NCBI GenBank assembly: GCA_015234465.1
Contig: JADGNA010000008.1
Coordinates: 992,001-1,056,000, forward strand
Reading direction: 5' to 3'
DNA from: Salinibacterium sp.
GTDB taxonomy: Bacteria > Actinomycetota > Actinomycetes > Actinomycetales > Microbacteriaceae
Length of the DNA: 64,000 nucleotides
In this document: positions 20,245-29,538 of the stretch, one piece after another
Layout: each line of letters starts with the position of its first letter
Numbering within the stretch: the stretch's first letter is position 1
Notes under the pieces: model-generated
What the model saw: the letters and a program-made list of their open reading frames with translations, nothing else
Databases searched by the model: none
What the model was told of the DNA's origin: nothing
Made by a program: the position numbers and the translations under genes

Positions 20245-22242
20245 CTAGCGTTGCGTCCCGACCGGCGCGTGAGATTCGACGATCGCCACGATGGCCTGTG
20301 GAACGCTCGAATCCTGCAGCGAGGTGACGTCGCCGAGGGGTCGCCCGTCGATGATGTCGCCGAGGAGGCGGCGCATGATCTTGCCGGAGCGGGTCTTCGG
20401 CAGGTCGGGCACGATGACGATGTCGCGCGGTTTCGCGACGGGTCCGATCTCGCGCGCGATGTGCGCGCGCAGGGTTGCCGCGAGTTCGTCGTGATCGATC
20501 GTGCGGGCGGGCACGACGAAGGCGGCGATGGCCTCGCCCGTCGTCGCATCCGTCGCCTTGGTCACGCCCGCTTCGCCGACGAGCGGATGCGCGACGAGCG
20601 ACGACTCGATCTCGATCGTCGAGAGGCGGTGGCCCGAGACGTTGATGACATCGTCGACGCGGCCGAGCACCCACATGTCGCCCTCGGCGTCGGCCTTGCC
20701 GCCGTCGCCGGAGAAGAAGAATCCCTGCTCGGCGAAGCGGGCCCAGTAGGAGTCAAGGTAGCGCTGCGGGTTGCCCCAGACCGTGCGGGCCATGGACGGC
20801 CAGGTGCCCTCGACGACGAGGTAGCCGCCGGCGCCGGGCGCGACATCCGCACCGTGGTCATCGACGACGCGGGTGCTGAGGCCGGGCAGGGCGCGGCTGA
20901 CCGAGCCGGGCTTGAGCGTCGTCACGCCGGGGAGCGGCGCCATGATCGCCGAGCCCGTCTCGGACTGCCACCAGGTATCGACGATGGGGGCCTGCCCCGC
21001 GCCGATGTTCTCGCGGAACCACACCCACGCCTCCGGGTTGATCGCCTCGCCCACCGAGCCGAGCAGGCGGATGCTCGACAGGTCGTAACCCGACACGCCA
21101 TCCGGGAACCACGTCATGTAGGTGCGGATGAGCGTGGGCGCCGTGTAGTAGACGGTCACGCCGTAGCGCTCGATGATCTCGAAGTGCCGGCCGGGCGCGG
21201 GGGTATCGGGCGTGCCCTCGTACATGACCTGCGTGACGCCATTCGAGAGCGGGCCGTAGATCGCGTAGGTGTGGGCGGTGACCCAGGCGAGGTCGGCCGT
21301 GCACCAGTACACGTCGTCGGGCTTGCTGTCGAAGATCGCCCAGTGACTCCACGAGGTCTGCGCCAGGTAGCCGCCGCTCGTGTGCACGAGGCCCTTCGGC
21401 TTCCCCGTCGTGCCCGAGGTGTAGATGATGAAGAGCGGATGCTCGGAGTCGAAGTACTCCGCCTCGTGCACCTCGGGCTGCCGCTCGACCACGTCGTGCC
21501 ACCAGACGTCGCGGCCCTCGGTCCACGGGACATCCGCTTCTCCCGTACGGCGGACGACCAGCACGTGCTCGAGCTGGTTCTCGCCCGCGGCGGCCTCGTC
21601 TGATGCCGCCTTGACGGGCACGGCCTTGCCCCGGCGGAACTGGCCGTCGCTCGTGACGAGCAGCTTGGCCCCGGTGTCCTCGATGCGGAACCGCAGCGCC
21701 TCCGCGCTGAAGCCCCCGAACACAAGCGAGTGCACGGCGCCAACGCGCGCGATCGCGAGCGTGATGATGGTCGTCTCGGGGATTACCGGCAGGTAGACGA
21801 CGACGCGGTCGCCCGGCCCGATGCCGAGTTCGGTCAGCGCGTGCGCAGCCTTAGCCACCTCGCGCTGCAGCTCGGCATAGGTGATCGTGCGGGTGTCGCC
21901 CGGTTCGCCCTCGAAGTAGTAGGCGACTCTGTCGCCGGCTCCGGATGCCACGTGCCGGTCGACGCAGTTGACCGCGACGTTGAGGCGGCCGCCCGTGAAC
22001 CACTCTGCCTTGGGAGGCTGGAGCGTGCCGTCCTCCTGCAGCGCCGGCTCCCACGTGTGGGCCGTGTGCCAGGACTCGTGCCAGTCGAGCCTGCGTGCGG
22101 CGGCCTCCCAGAACGCGATCGGGTCGGCCGCGGCATCCGCCCATGCCTCGGCGGTGACGTTGGCGCTCGCCGCAATGTGCTCCGGCGCGGGGTAGCTGCG
22201 GGTTTCAACGAGAAGCTCGCGAATGTTGGTGCTGGTGCTCAC
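20245..22242 (-). CDS. acs: Acetate--CoA ligase (acetyl-CoA synthetase)
   Basis: Full-length ~665 aa; YTSGTTGKPKGLVHTSGGYL, DTWWQSETGSAI, KTRSGKIMRRLL. Confidence 0.95.
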   Translation of the reverse strand: MSTSTNIRELLVETRSYPAPEHIAASANVTAEAWADAAADPIAFWEAAARRLDWHESWHTAHTWEPALQEDGTLQPPKAEWFTGGRLNVAVNCVDRHVASGAGDRVAYYFEGEPGDTRTITYAELQREVAKAAHALTELGIGPGDRVVVYLPVIPETTIITLAIARVGAVHSLVFGGFSAEALRFRIEDTGAKLLVTSDGQFRRGKAVPVKAASDEAAAGENQLEHVLVVRRTGEADVPWTEGRDVWWHDVVERQPEVHEAEYFDSEHPLFIIYTSGTTGKPKGLVHTSGGYLAQTSWSHWAIFDSKPDDVYWCTADLAWVTAHTYAIYGPLSNGVTQVMYEGTPDTPAPGRHFEIIERYGVTVYYTAPTLIRTYMTWFPDGVSGYDLSSIRLLGSVGEAINPEAWVWFRENIGAGQAPIVDTWWQSETGSAIMAPLPGVTTLKPGSVSRALPGLSTRVVDDHGADVAPGAGGYLVVEGTWPSMARTVWGNPQRYLDSYWARFAEQGFFFSGDGGKADAEGDMWVLGRVDDVINVSGHRLSTIEIESSLVAHPLVGEAGVTKATDATTGEAIAAFVVPARTIDHDELAATLRAHIAREIGPVAKPRDIVIVPDLPKTRSGKIMRRLLGDIIDGRPLGDVTSLQDSSVPQAIVAIVESHAPVGTQR

Positions 22243-22320
22243 CCGCTCACGCTACGTGTACGCACAATCGGGCTCGAATCGGTCTGTCACACAACGCAAC
22301 GCACGGCATAGGGTGTCCGC

Positions 22321-23172
22321 ATGCTTGAGACAGTGCGCATCGGTGACCTCGAGTTCGACGTGCGGATGACCGGCCCCGACGACGGCACCCCGGTCGTGCT
22401 GCTGCACGGCTTTCCCGAGACCTCGCGCAGCTGGACCGGCGTTGCTGAGCAGCTCGCGGCCGACGGGATGCGCGTCATCGCGCCAGACCAGCGCGGCTAC
22501 TCCCCGGGCGCCCGGCCCGTCGGCGCGCACGAGTACGACATCAAGGAGCTCGTGGCCGATGTGATCGGACTGCTGGATGCGCTCGGGCTCGAGTCCGTGC
22601 ACCTCGCCGGCCACGACTGGGGTGCCTCGGTCGCGTGGGCGATGGCGGCGTGGCATCCGGATCGGGTCCGATCGCTCGTTGCGGTCTCGGTGCCGCACCC
22701 GGCGTCGCTCACGTGGGCGATCGACAACGACCCCGACCAGCAGCGGCGCTCGGACTACATCACGCTCTTCCGCGACCCGGGCAAGGCGGAGAAGACGCTG
22801 CTCAAGCTCAACGCGGCGGCGTTCCGCGCACTGTTCGGCACGCACATCGCGAAGGAGTCTGTCGACGAATACCTTGCCCACCTGAGCGAGCCGGGTGCCC
22901 TCCTCGCGGCTCTTAACTGGTACCGGGCGATGACGCGCGAGTTCGGCGAAATCCCCGCCGTCACGGTGCCGACGACGTACCTGTGGAGCACCAAGGACCC
23001 CGCGCTCGGCGAGGTCGCCGCTCGTCACTGCGAGAAGTTCGTCAGCGGTGACTACCGCCTGATCGTGCTCGACGGCGTCTCGCACTGGGTGCCAGAGGAG
23101 GCGCCCGCCGAGGTGGTCGCCGCGATCCGCAGCCGGGTCGCGGAGGTGCCACCGAATACGCTGCTGGGATGA
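22321..23172 (+). CDS. Alpha/beta fold hydrolase (epoxide hydrolase-like)
   Basis: VVLLHGFPETSRSW, APDQRGYSPGA, LAGHDWGASVAW. Confidence 0.92.
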   Translation: MLETVRIGDLEFDVRMTGPDDGTPVVLLHGFPETSRSWTGVAEQLAADGMRVIAPDQRGYSPGARPVGAHEYDIKELVADVIGLLDALGLESVHLAGHDWGASVAWAMAAWHPDRVRSLVAVSVPHPASLTWAIDNDPDQQRRSDYITLFRDPGKAEKTLLKLNAAAFRALFGTHIAKESVDEYLAHLSEPGALLAALNWYRAMTREFGEIPAVTVPTTYLWSTKDPALGEVAARHCEKFVSGDYRLIVLDGVSHWVPEEAPAEVVAAIRSRVAEVPPNTLLG

Positions 23173-23969
23173 GTTCTCACGCCTTCGACGACGCCGTCGC
23201 GCTCGAACCGCTCGGCGACGGACGCTTCCGCGGCCACACGCATCCCGCCTACGCCAACATGGTGGGCCCCTTCGGCGGCATCACGGCGGCGACCCTCCTC
23301 CGCGCGGTCGAACAGCACCCGGACGTGCTGGGCGCTCCCCTCTCCCTCACGGTCAACTTCGCCGGGCCGGTCGCCGACGGCGAGTTCGAGATCGAGGCGG
23401 TGCCCGTGCGCACCAACCGCTCGACCCAGCACTGGTCGCTGACCCTCACGCAGGGCGGCGCCATCGCCACGACCGCGACGGCCGTCTTCGGGGAACGTCG
23501 CGACACCTGGTCCGAGACCGAGACGCTGGCACCGGATGTCGCGGGGCCCGAGCAGCTCGAACAGCAGCGCATGCCCGACATCATCGTGTGGGCCCGCAAC
23601 TACGAGATGCGCTTCGCCGACGGCATCATGACGCCCGGCGCCGGGCAGGCGAGCTCCTCCTCGACGCTGTGGATGCGGGATGCTCCGCCGCGGCCCCTCG
23701 ACTTCGCCTCACTCGCGGCCCTCTGCGACGTCTTCTACCCGCGCATTTTCCTGCGCAGCGGCCAGATGACGCCCGCCGGCACGGTGACGCTCACGATCTA
23801 CTTCCACGCCGACGCGCAGCAGCTCGTGGCGCAGGGTGACGCCCACCTGCTGGCGACCGCCCGCGGGCACCGCTTCAACGATGGCTACTTCGACCAGTCC
23901 GCGACGGTCTGGGGCCACGACGGGCACCTGCTCGCGAGCACGCACCAGCTCGTCTATTTCAAGTCCTGA
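23169..23969 (+). CDS. Acyl-CoA thioesterase domain / hotdog family protein
   Basis: Double-hotdog features: YANMVGPFGGITAATLLRAVEQHP, RTNRSTQHWSLTLTQ. Confidence 0.75.
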   Translation: MSSHAFDDAVALEPLGDGRFRGHTHPAYANMVGPFGGITAATLLRAVEQHPDVLGAPLSLTVNFAGPVADGEFEIEAVPVRTNRSTQHWSLTLTQGGAIATTATAVFGERRDTWSETETLAPDVAGPEQLEQQRMPDIIVWARNYEMRFADGIMTPGAGQASSSSTLWMRDAPPRPLDFASLAALCDVFYPRIFLRSGQMTPAGTVTLTIYFHADAQQLVAQGDAHLLATARGHRFNDGYFDQSATVWGHDGHLLASTHQLVYFKS

Positions 23970-24005
23970 GCGCGCTCACTCCACCCTCATCCCGCACGCT
24001 CACCC

Positions 24006-24068
24006 GCGTGAGATCCGAGAAATGCATGCTCCTGCGCCTCTCGAAGCTGCACTAAGCGGATCTCACGC
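24006..24068. repeat. GTGAGATCCG-family hairpin between convergent genes
   Basis: GCGTGAGATCCG (24006-24017) ... CGGATCTCACGC (24057-24068); 12-bp perfect arms. Confidence 0.8.
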
Positions 24069-25084
24069 TAAGGGATGAGCACTAGGCGGATCGGGTTGCC
24101 CTCCTTGTGCTCGAGCATCCGGATGGCCTCGTGCGCCTCGGCGAGCGGCACGCGTGCGCTGACCGAGCGGGAGAACTCAACGCGACCCTGCGCGACGAGC
24201 TTCACGAGCTGGTCGACGTGGTGGTCCTCCGAGCCGTAGTGACCCAGGATGCTCTTGCGCATGTGAGTGAACTTGTTGCTGTTCGCGATCGTGATGGGCG
24301 TGCCGCTCATGCCGACGAGCACGAGCTTGCCGCCCACGCCGAGCGAGGAGATCGCCTGTGCTCGCACGGCATCAACGCCCGCGAAGTCGAAGGCGACATT
24401 GAGGCCGGTGCCCCCCGTCGCATCCCGCAGCTTCTGGCGAAAGTCAGGGTCGCCCGAGTCGAGCACGACATCGGCCCCGAACTCGGCGGCGCGGCTGCGA
24501 GCCTCCGCGAGCGGGTCGATCGCGATGATGGGCGCGGCGCCCGCGAGGCGCAGCAGCTGCACGGCGTGCGCGCCGAGCCCGCCGACGCCCCACACGCCGA
24601 CCGCCTGGCCGGGGCGCACCTGCGCCGTGTGGTCGATCGCGCTCCACGGCGTCGAGACCGCGTCGGGGATGATGGCGGCCTGCTCGAAGGGCATGTCGTC
24701 GGGGATCGCGACGAGGTTCTCCTGCGGCGCGACAAGGTACTCGGCCCAGCCGCCGTCGTAGTCGACACCCATCGTGTAGACCTCGGTGCCGCGGCTCATG
24801 CCCGCCTTGACGATGACGCGGTCGCCAGGCTGCCACCCCGCGACATCCGCCCCCAGGCTGTCGACCGTGCCCGCGACCTCGTGGCCGAGCGTGACGACAT
24901 CGCCCTGCAGGAGCGAGGGGGTGAGGATGCCGTCGATGAGGTGCACGTCGGAGAGGCACACCCCGGCGGCACCCACCTTCACCAGCACCTCGCCCGCCGC
25001 AGGGGTGGGCACGGGGATGCGCTCGAGCGCGAATTCCCGGGTCGAGATCGTCAGGCGGCCAGCGAGCATCGTCTTCTCGGTCAT
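24068..25084 (-). CDS. Zinc-dependent alcohol dehydrogenase (MDR family)
   Basis: GAAGVCLSDVHLIDG, GHEVAGTVDSLG, GVWGVGGLGAHAVQL; ATG at 25084 rather than upstream. Confidence 0.92.
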   Translation of the reverse strand: MTEKTMLAGRLTISTREFALERIPVPTPAAGEVLVKVGAAGVCLSDVHLIDGILTPSLLQGDVVTLGHEVAGTVDSLGADVAGWQPGDRVIVKAGMSRGTEVYTMGVDYDGGWAEYLVAPQENLVAIPDDMPFEQAAIIPDAVSTPWSAIDHTAQVRPGQAVGVWGVGGLGAHAVQLLRLAGAAPIIAIDPLAEARSRAAEFGADVVLDSGDPDFRQKLRDATGGTGLNVAFDFAGVDAVRAQAISSLGVGGKLVLVGMSGTPITIANSNKFTHMRKSILGHYGSEDHHVDQLVKLVAQGRVEFSRSVSARVPLAEAHEAIRMLEHKEGNPIRLVLIP

Positions 25085-25182
25085 GCGCCCATCCTGCCGA
25101 GCGGATGCTGCGGGGTGAACCTTTTCTCGGAAACCCACTGCATGGCGCCTCCCGCATGCAGGCCCCTCGTTCGCCCCCACGA

Positions 25183-25257
25183 CTTTCAGAATTCAGGACC
25201 GCACACGGGCGACTGGCCGTTCCGGCCTGATCACCGTGCGGTCCTGAATTCTGAAAG
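25183..25257. repeat. AATTCAGGA-family palindromic element (locus C) in a divergent promoter region
   Basis: Perfect 22-bp arms CTTTCAGAATTCAGGACCGCAC / GTGCGGTCCTGAATTCTGAAAG; apex GGCCG-TTC-CGGCC. Confidence 0.92.
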
Positions 25258-25341
25258 CACTCGATGACGAACTGTTTCGCGGCTGCTCGCACTTTGCGTG
25301 ACGGCGGCGCAGCATGGTGTCCCGAGCGAAAGGCCGAGCCC

Positions 25342-26724
25342 ATGACCCGACAGATCCGTTTCAACGCCTTCGACATGAACTGTGTCGCCCACCAGGCATC
25401 CGGCCTGTGGCGTCACCCGCAGGACCGCTCGCGCGACTACAACAAGCTCAGCTACTGGACCGAGCTGGCCAAGCTTCTCGAGCGCGGCCGTTTCGACGGC
25501 ATCTTCATCGCTGACGTCCTCGGCACCTACGACGTCTACGGCGGCAGCAATGAGGCGCCCATCAAGCACGGCGCGCAGGTTCCCGTCAACGACCCGCTCA
25601 TGCTCGTCTCGGCGATGGCATCCGTCACGGAGCACCTCGGCTTCGGGGTGACCGCCGGAACGGCCTACGAGCATCCGTACCCCTTCGCGCGCCGCATGAC
25701 GACGCTCGACCACCTCACGAACGGCCGCGTCGGCTGGAACGTCGTCACGGGCTACCTGCCGAGCGCCGCCCGCAACATGGGGCACGACGACCAGATGGAG
25801 CACGACGAGCGCTACGCCCACGCCGACGAATACCTCGAGGTGCTCTACAAGCTGTGGGAGGGCTCCTGGGAGGGTGACGCGGTCGTAGTCGACCGCGAGT
25901 CCGGCGTGTTCACCGACCCCTCGAAGGTGCACGACATCGGGCACGAGGGCAAGTACTTCACTGTGCCCGGCATCCACATCTCGGAGCCGTCGCCGCAGCG
26001 CACGCCCGTCATCTACCAGGCGGGTGCATCGCCCCGCGGCATCGAGTTCGCGGCGGGCAACGCGGAAGCCATCTTCGTGGCGGCACCGCACAAGACCGCC
26101 CTCAAGGAGACGGTCGGGCGCATCCGTGACGCCCTCGAGGCCGCCGGTCGCGACCGCCACTCCGCCCGCATCTACACGCTCCTGACAGTCGTGACGGATG
26201 CCACGCCCGAGGCCGCCCGTGCGAAGTACGAGGAATACCGTTCCTACGCGAGCCCCGAGGGCGCGCTCGTCTTCATGTCGGGATGGATGGGCGTCGACCT
26301 CTCGCAGTTCGACCTCGACGAGCCGATCGGCAATGTCAAGAGCAACGCAATCCAGTCGAGCCTCGAGAACGTGCGCCGCGCGGGCGAGGACGGTCGCGTG
26401 CGCACCCTCCGCGAGCTCGCCCTCGAGAACGCCATTGGCGGACTCGGGCCGACCATCGTCGGTTCGGGCGAGGAGATCGCCGACCAGCTGCAGGAGTGGG
26501 TCGAGGAGACGGATGTCGACGGCTTCAACCTCGCCTACGCCGTCACGCCCGGCACCTTCGAGGACATCGTCGAGCACGTGATCCCCGTGCTGCAGGCGCG
26601 CGGCGCGTACCCGACCGAGTACGTGGAGGGAACCCTGCGCAACAAGCTCTTCGGGGCGGGCGACGCGCTCCCCGAGTCGCACAAGGGTGCGGGCTACAAG
26701 GTCTCGGCGCGCGCCCTGGTGTGA
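25342..26724 (+). CDS. LLM class flavin-dependent monooxygenase (NtaA/SnaA/DszA-like)
   Basis: ADVLGTYDVYGGS, LTNGRVGWNVVTGYLPSAARNMG, VIYQAGASPRGIEFAAGNAEAIFV. Confidence 0.93.
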   Translation: MTRQIRFNAFDMNCVAHQASGLWRHPQDRSRDYNKLSYWTELAKLLERGRFDGIFIADVLGTYDVYGGSNEAPIKHGAQVPVNDPLMLVSAMASVTEHLGFGVTAGTAYEHPYPFARRMTTLDHLTNGRVGWNVVTGYLPSAARNMGHDDQMEHDERYAHADEYLEVLYKLWEGSWEGDAVVVDRESGVFTDPSKVHDIGHEGKYFTVPGIHISEPSPQRTPVIYQAGASPRGIEFAAGNAEAIFVAAPHKTALKETVGRIRDALEAAGRDRHSARIYTLLTVVTDATPEAARAKYEEYRSYASPEGALVFMSGWMGVDLSQFDLDEPIGNVKSNAIQSSLENVRRAGEDGRVRTLRELALENAIGGLGPTIVGSGEEIADQLQEWVEETDVDGFNLAYAVTPGTFEDIVEHVIPVLQARGAYPTEYVEGTLRNKLFGAGDALPESHKGAGYKVSARALV

Positions 26725-26747
26725 GTTCGGCGCGCAAGCGCCGCTCT

Positions 26748-26819
26748 CGCGGATTACTGGGTTTCGGACAAATGATCGCGCCGCGGCGCAGTCATCCGTC
26801 CGAAACCCAGTCATCCGCG
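26748..26819. repeat. Intergenic long imperfect hairpin
   Basis: CGCGGATTACTGGGTTTCGGAC (26748-26769) / GTCCGAAACCCAGTCATCCGCG (26798-26819). Confidence 0.85.
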
Positions 26820-26876
26820 TCGCGGGCTGGGGCGCTCGCGGCGAGCACCCCAGCGGTGCGGTGAGAGACTTGACCG

Positions 26877-27797
26877 GTGTCAGGGGTCTTGGTGGGGTTC
26901 GCGATCATCGCGGCGATCATCGCCACCGGCTACGTGCTCGGGCGCATCCGCCTGCTCGGGCCGCACGCACCATACGTGCTCGCCCGCCTCGTCTACTTCG
27001 TGCTGGCGCCCTGCCTGCTGTTCACGATCCTCGCGACGACCCCCGTCGAGCGGCTCTTCTCCGCTGAGTTGGCGATCGCGGCGCTCGCCGCCGTCGCATC
27101 CATCACCCTCTTCGCGCTGGTCGCGCGGCTCGTGTGGAGACGCCCCGTGCCCGAGACGATCATCGGTTCCCTCTCGGCGGGCTACGTCAACGCCAACAAC
27201 ATCGGCATCCCGGTGGCGGCCTACGTGCTGGGGGATGCCGCGGCCTCCGCGCCCGTCATCCTGCTGCAGCTGCTCATCCTCGCGCCCATCGGCCTCGCCC
27301 TGCTCGACATGACCACGAAGGGTCGCGGCTCGTTCTGGGCCACGATCGGGCGCCCCCTGCGCAACCCCATCCTCATCGGTTCCGCGCTCGGCGTGCTCGT
27401 CTCGGTGACGGGGGTCAGTATCCCGGCACCCGTCATGGAACCGTTCCTCATCGTCGGCGCCGCGACCGTGCCGCTCATGCTGCTCAACTACGGCATCTCC
27501 CTGCATGGGCAGCGCGTCCTCGAACCGAAGTCGGGGCGGCGCGATGTGCTGCTCGCCACCGTGATCAAGCTCGTCGCCATGCCGCTCATCGCGTGGGCAC
27601 TCGCCCGCTATGCCTTCGGCTTGGAGGGGCAGGAGCTCTTCGTCGCCGTCGGCCTTGCCGCGCTCCCGACGGCGCAGAACGTCTTCAACTACGCCCAGCT
27701 CCACGGCCGCGGTGTCATCGTCGCCCGCGACACGGTGCTCATCACGACGCTGGGAGCGCTGCCCGTGCTGCTGGTGATCGCGGCGCTCCTGAGCTAG
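26877..27797 (+). CDS. AEC family transporter (auxin efflux carrier-like)
   Basis: Multi-TM; VNANNIGIPVAAYVLGDA, LPTAQNVFNYAQ. Confidence 0.9.
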   Translation: MSGVLVGFAIIAAIIATGYVLGRIRLLGPHAPYVLARLVYFVLAPCLLFTILATTPVERLFSAELAIAALAAVASITLFALVARLVWRRPVPETIIGSLSAGYVNANNIGIPVAAYVLGDAAASAPVILLQLLILAPIGLALLDMTTKGRGSFWATIGRPLRNPILIGSALGVLVSVTGVSIPAPVMEPFLIVGAATVPLMLLNYGISLHGQRVLEPKSGRRDVLLATVIKLVAMPLIAWALARYAFGLEGQELFVAVGLAALPTAQNVFNYAQLHGRGVIVARDTVLITTLGALPVLLVIAALLS

Positions 27798-27828
27798 AAC
27801 ATCATCGGTGAGCTAGAAGATCATCGGC
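27791..27828. repeat. 19-bp tandem duplication spanning convergent stop codons
   Basis: GAGCTAGAACATCATCGGT / GAGCTAGAAGATCATCGGC. Confidence 0.9.
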
Positions 27829-28649
27829 CGGTCGTCGTCATCGCCCGCGAGTTCGAGGTCGACGACGACGGGCACGTGGTCGCTGGGGGCATCGCCCTTG
27901 CGCTCATCGCGGTGGATCGAGGCATCCGTCACCAGGTCGGCGAACTCCTCGTTGCCGAGGATGAAGTCGATGCGCAGGCCCTCGTTGCGGGGGAACTTGA
28001 GCTGCTTGTAGTCCCAGTAGGTGTAACCCTCGGGCACGATCGGCCGCACGACGTCACTGATGCCGACCGACTCGAAGGCGAAGAATGCCTCCCGCTCGGC
28101 GGGTGAGACGTGCGTCGTCACGCCGACCTGCAGCCCTGGGTCGCCCACGTCGGAGTCGAGCGGCGCAACGTTCCAGTCCCCCATGAGCGCGAGGGGAGTG
28201 CCCGGATGCTCGGCCATCCAGGCTTCGGATGCCTCACGCAGCCGCCCCAGCCAGTCCAGCTTGTAGACGTAGTGCGGGTCGGCGAGCGAGCGCCCGTTGG
28301 GAACGTAGAGGCTCCACAGGCGCAGGTCGTCGATCGTGACGCCGAGGGCGCGGGCCTCGAGCGGCTGGTCCGGTCCCTCGTGGCCCTTCAGGAAGCCGGG
28401 CTGGCCCGCGAAGGAGGTCTCGACGTCCGTCATGGGGAGCCGGCTCGCGAAGGCGACGCCGTTCCACTGGTTGAGGCCGTGCGCGATGATCTCGTAGCCA
28501 GCTTCCTCGAAGGCGGCGACGGGGAACTGCTCCGGCTTGCACTTGATCTCCTGCATGCCCAGCACGTCGATGTCTTCGCGCACGAGCCAGTCGACGACTC
28601 GGCCGTATCGGGTGCGGATGGAGTTGACGTTCCAGGTGGCGACACGCAT
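27813..28649 (-). CDS. xth: Exodeoxyribonuclease III
   Basis: MRVATWNVNSIRTR, DVLGMQEIKC, LMGDWNVAP, LRIDFIL, SDHVPVVVDLEL. Confidence 0.95.
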   Translation of the reverse strand: MRVATWNVNSIRTRYGRVVDWLVREDIDVLGMQEIKCKPEQFPVAAFEEAGYEIIAHGLNQWNGVAFASRLPMTDVETSFAGQPGFLKGHEGPDQPLEARALGVTIDDLRLWSLYVPNGRSLADPHYVYKLDWLGRLREASEAWMAEHPGTPLALMGDWNVAPLDSDVGDPGLQVGVTTHVSPAEREAFFAFESVGISDVVRPIVPEGYTYWDYKQLKFPRNEGLRIDFILGNEEFADLVTDASIHRDERKGDAPSDHVPVVVDLELAGDDDDRPMIF

Positions 28650-28696
28650 GCCACCACGCTACCGGCCCCGTCGGCATCCCCAAATCAGGATCAAGG

Positions 28697-28773
28697 CTTT
28701 CCCAATTCAGGAGTTTCCTTTCCCAATTCAGGACCATATGCCGCTCTGGGCACATGGTCCTGAATTAGGAAAG
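28697..28773. repeat. AATTCAGGA-family palindromic element (locus D)
   Basis: L1 CTTTCCCAATTCAGGAG 28697-28713; L2 CTTTCCCAATTCAGGACCAT 28718-; R CATGGTCCTGAATTAGGAAAG 28753-28773; right arm contains the neighbouring gene's TAA. Confidence 0.92.
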
Positions 28774-29529
28774 TCGCAGGTAGGCGAGCTGGGTGGCGAC
28801 GGATGCCTCGGCGGCGAAGCGCACGGCGGGATCCACGTCGGCATAGACGAGGTCGGTGACGGCCGAGACCTCGGCGGATGCGGCATCCGTCGACAGTTGC
28901 TGCAGTGCGTCCCGGATCTGCTGCAGCCGCTCGTGCCGGTGCTCGCGCAGTGCCCGGCATGCCGCCGCAAGATCGGGAAGCTCCGGGCCATGGGCGGGCA
29001 GCACGGGCACGGGTCCGATCGCCTCCAGCCGGTCGAGTGAGTCGAGGTAGGCGGCGAGGGAGCCATCGTCGTTCATGAGCACGGTCGTGCCGCGCCCGAG
29101 GATCGTGTCACCGGTGAGCACGCCGACCTGGCCAGCCGCCTCGACGACGAAGCTGAGCGAGTCGGCCGTGTGGCCGGGCGTCGCGAGCACGCGGATGCTC
29201 ACCCCGTCCACTTCGATGACCTCGCCGTCGGCGAGCGGCTCGGCGTTGTGGCAGTGGCTCGGGTCGAGGGCGCGGACGGGCGCCCCGGTTCGCTCGCGGA
29301 GGCCCGGGATACCGGCCGTGTGGTCGGCGTGGTGGTGCGTGATGAGGATGAGTGCGACGCTGCCCGCCGCCGCGAGCGCGTCCAGGTGGCCGGCGTCGTC
29401 GGGCCCGGGGTCGACCACCACGAGTTCATCGGGGCGTCCCAGGAGGTAGCTGTTGGTGCCGTCGAGCGTCATCGGCCCAGGGTTCGGTGCCAGCACGGGC
29501 CTCACGAGGTCGCTGAACTGAGTGTCCAT
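28765..29529 (-). CDS. MBL-fold metallo-hydrolase
   Basis: LILITHHHADHTAG, TPGHTADSLSF, LTGDTILG, PAHGPEL. Confidence 0.93.
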   Translation of the reverse strand: MDTQFSDLVRPVLAPNPGPMTLDGTNSYLLGRPDELVVVDPGPDDAGHLDALAAAGSVALILITHHHADHTAGIPGLRERTGAPVRALDPSHCHNAEPLADGEVIEVDGVSIRVLATPGHTADSLSFVVEAAGQVGVLTGDTILGRGTTVLMNDDGSLAAYLDSLDRLEAIGPVPVLPAHGPELPDLAAACRALREHRHERLQQIRDALQQLSTDAASAEVSAVTDLVYADVDPAVRFAAEASVATQLAYLRLS

Positions 29530-29538
29530 GGCGCGACC

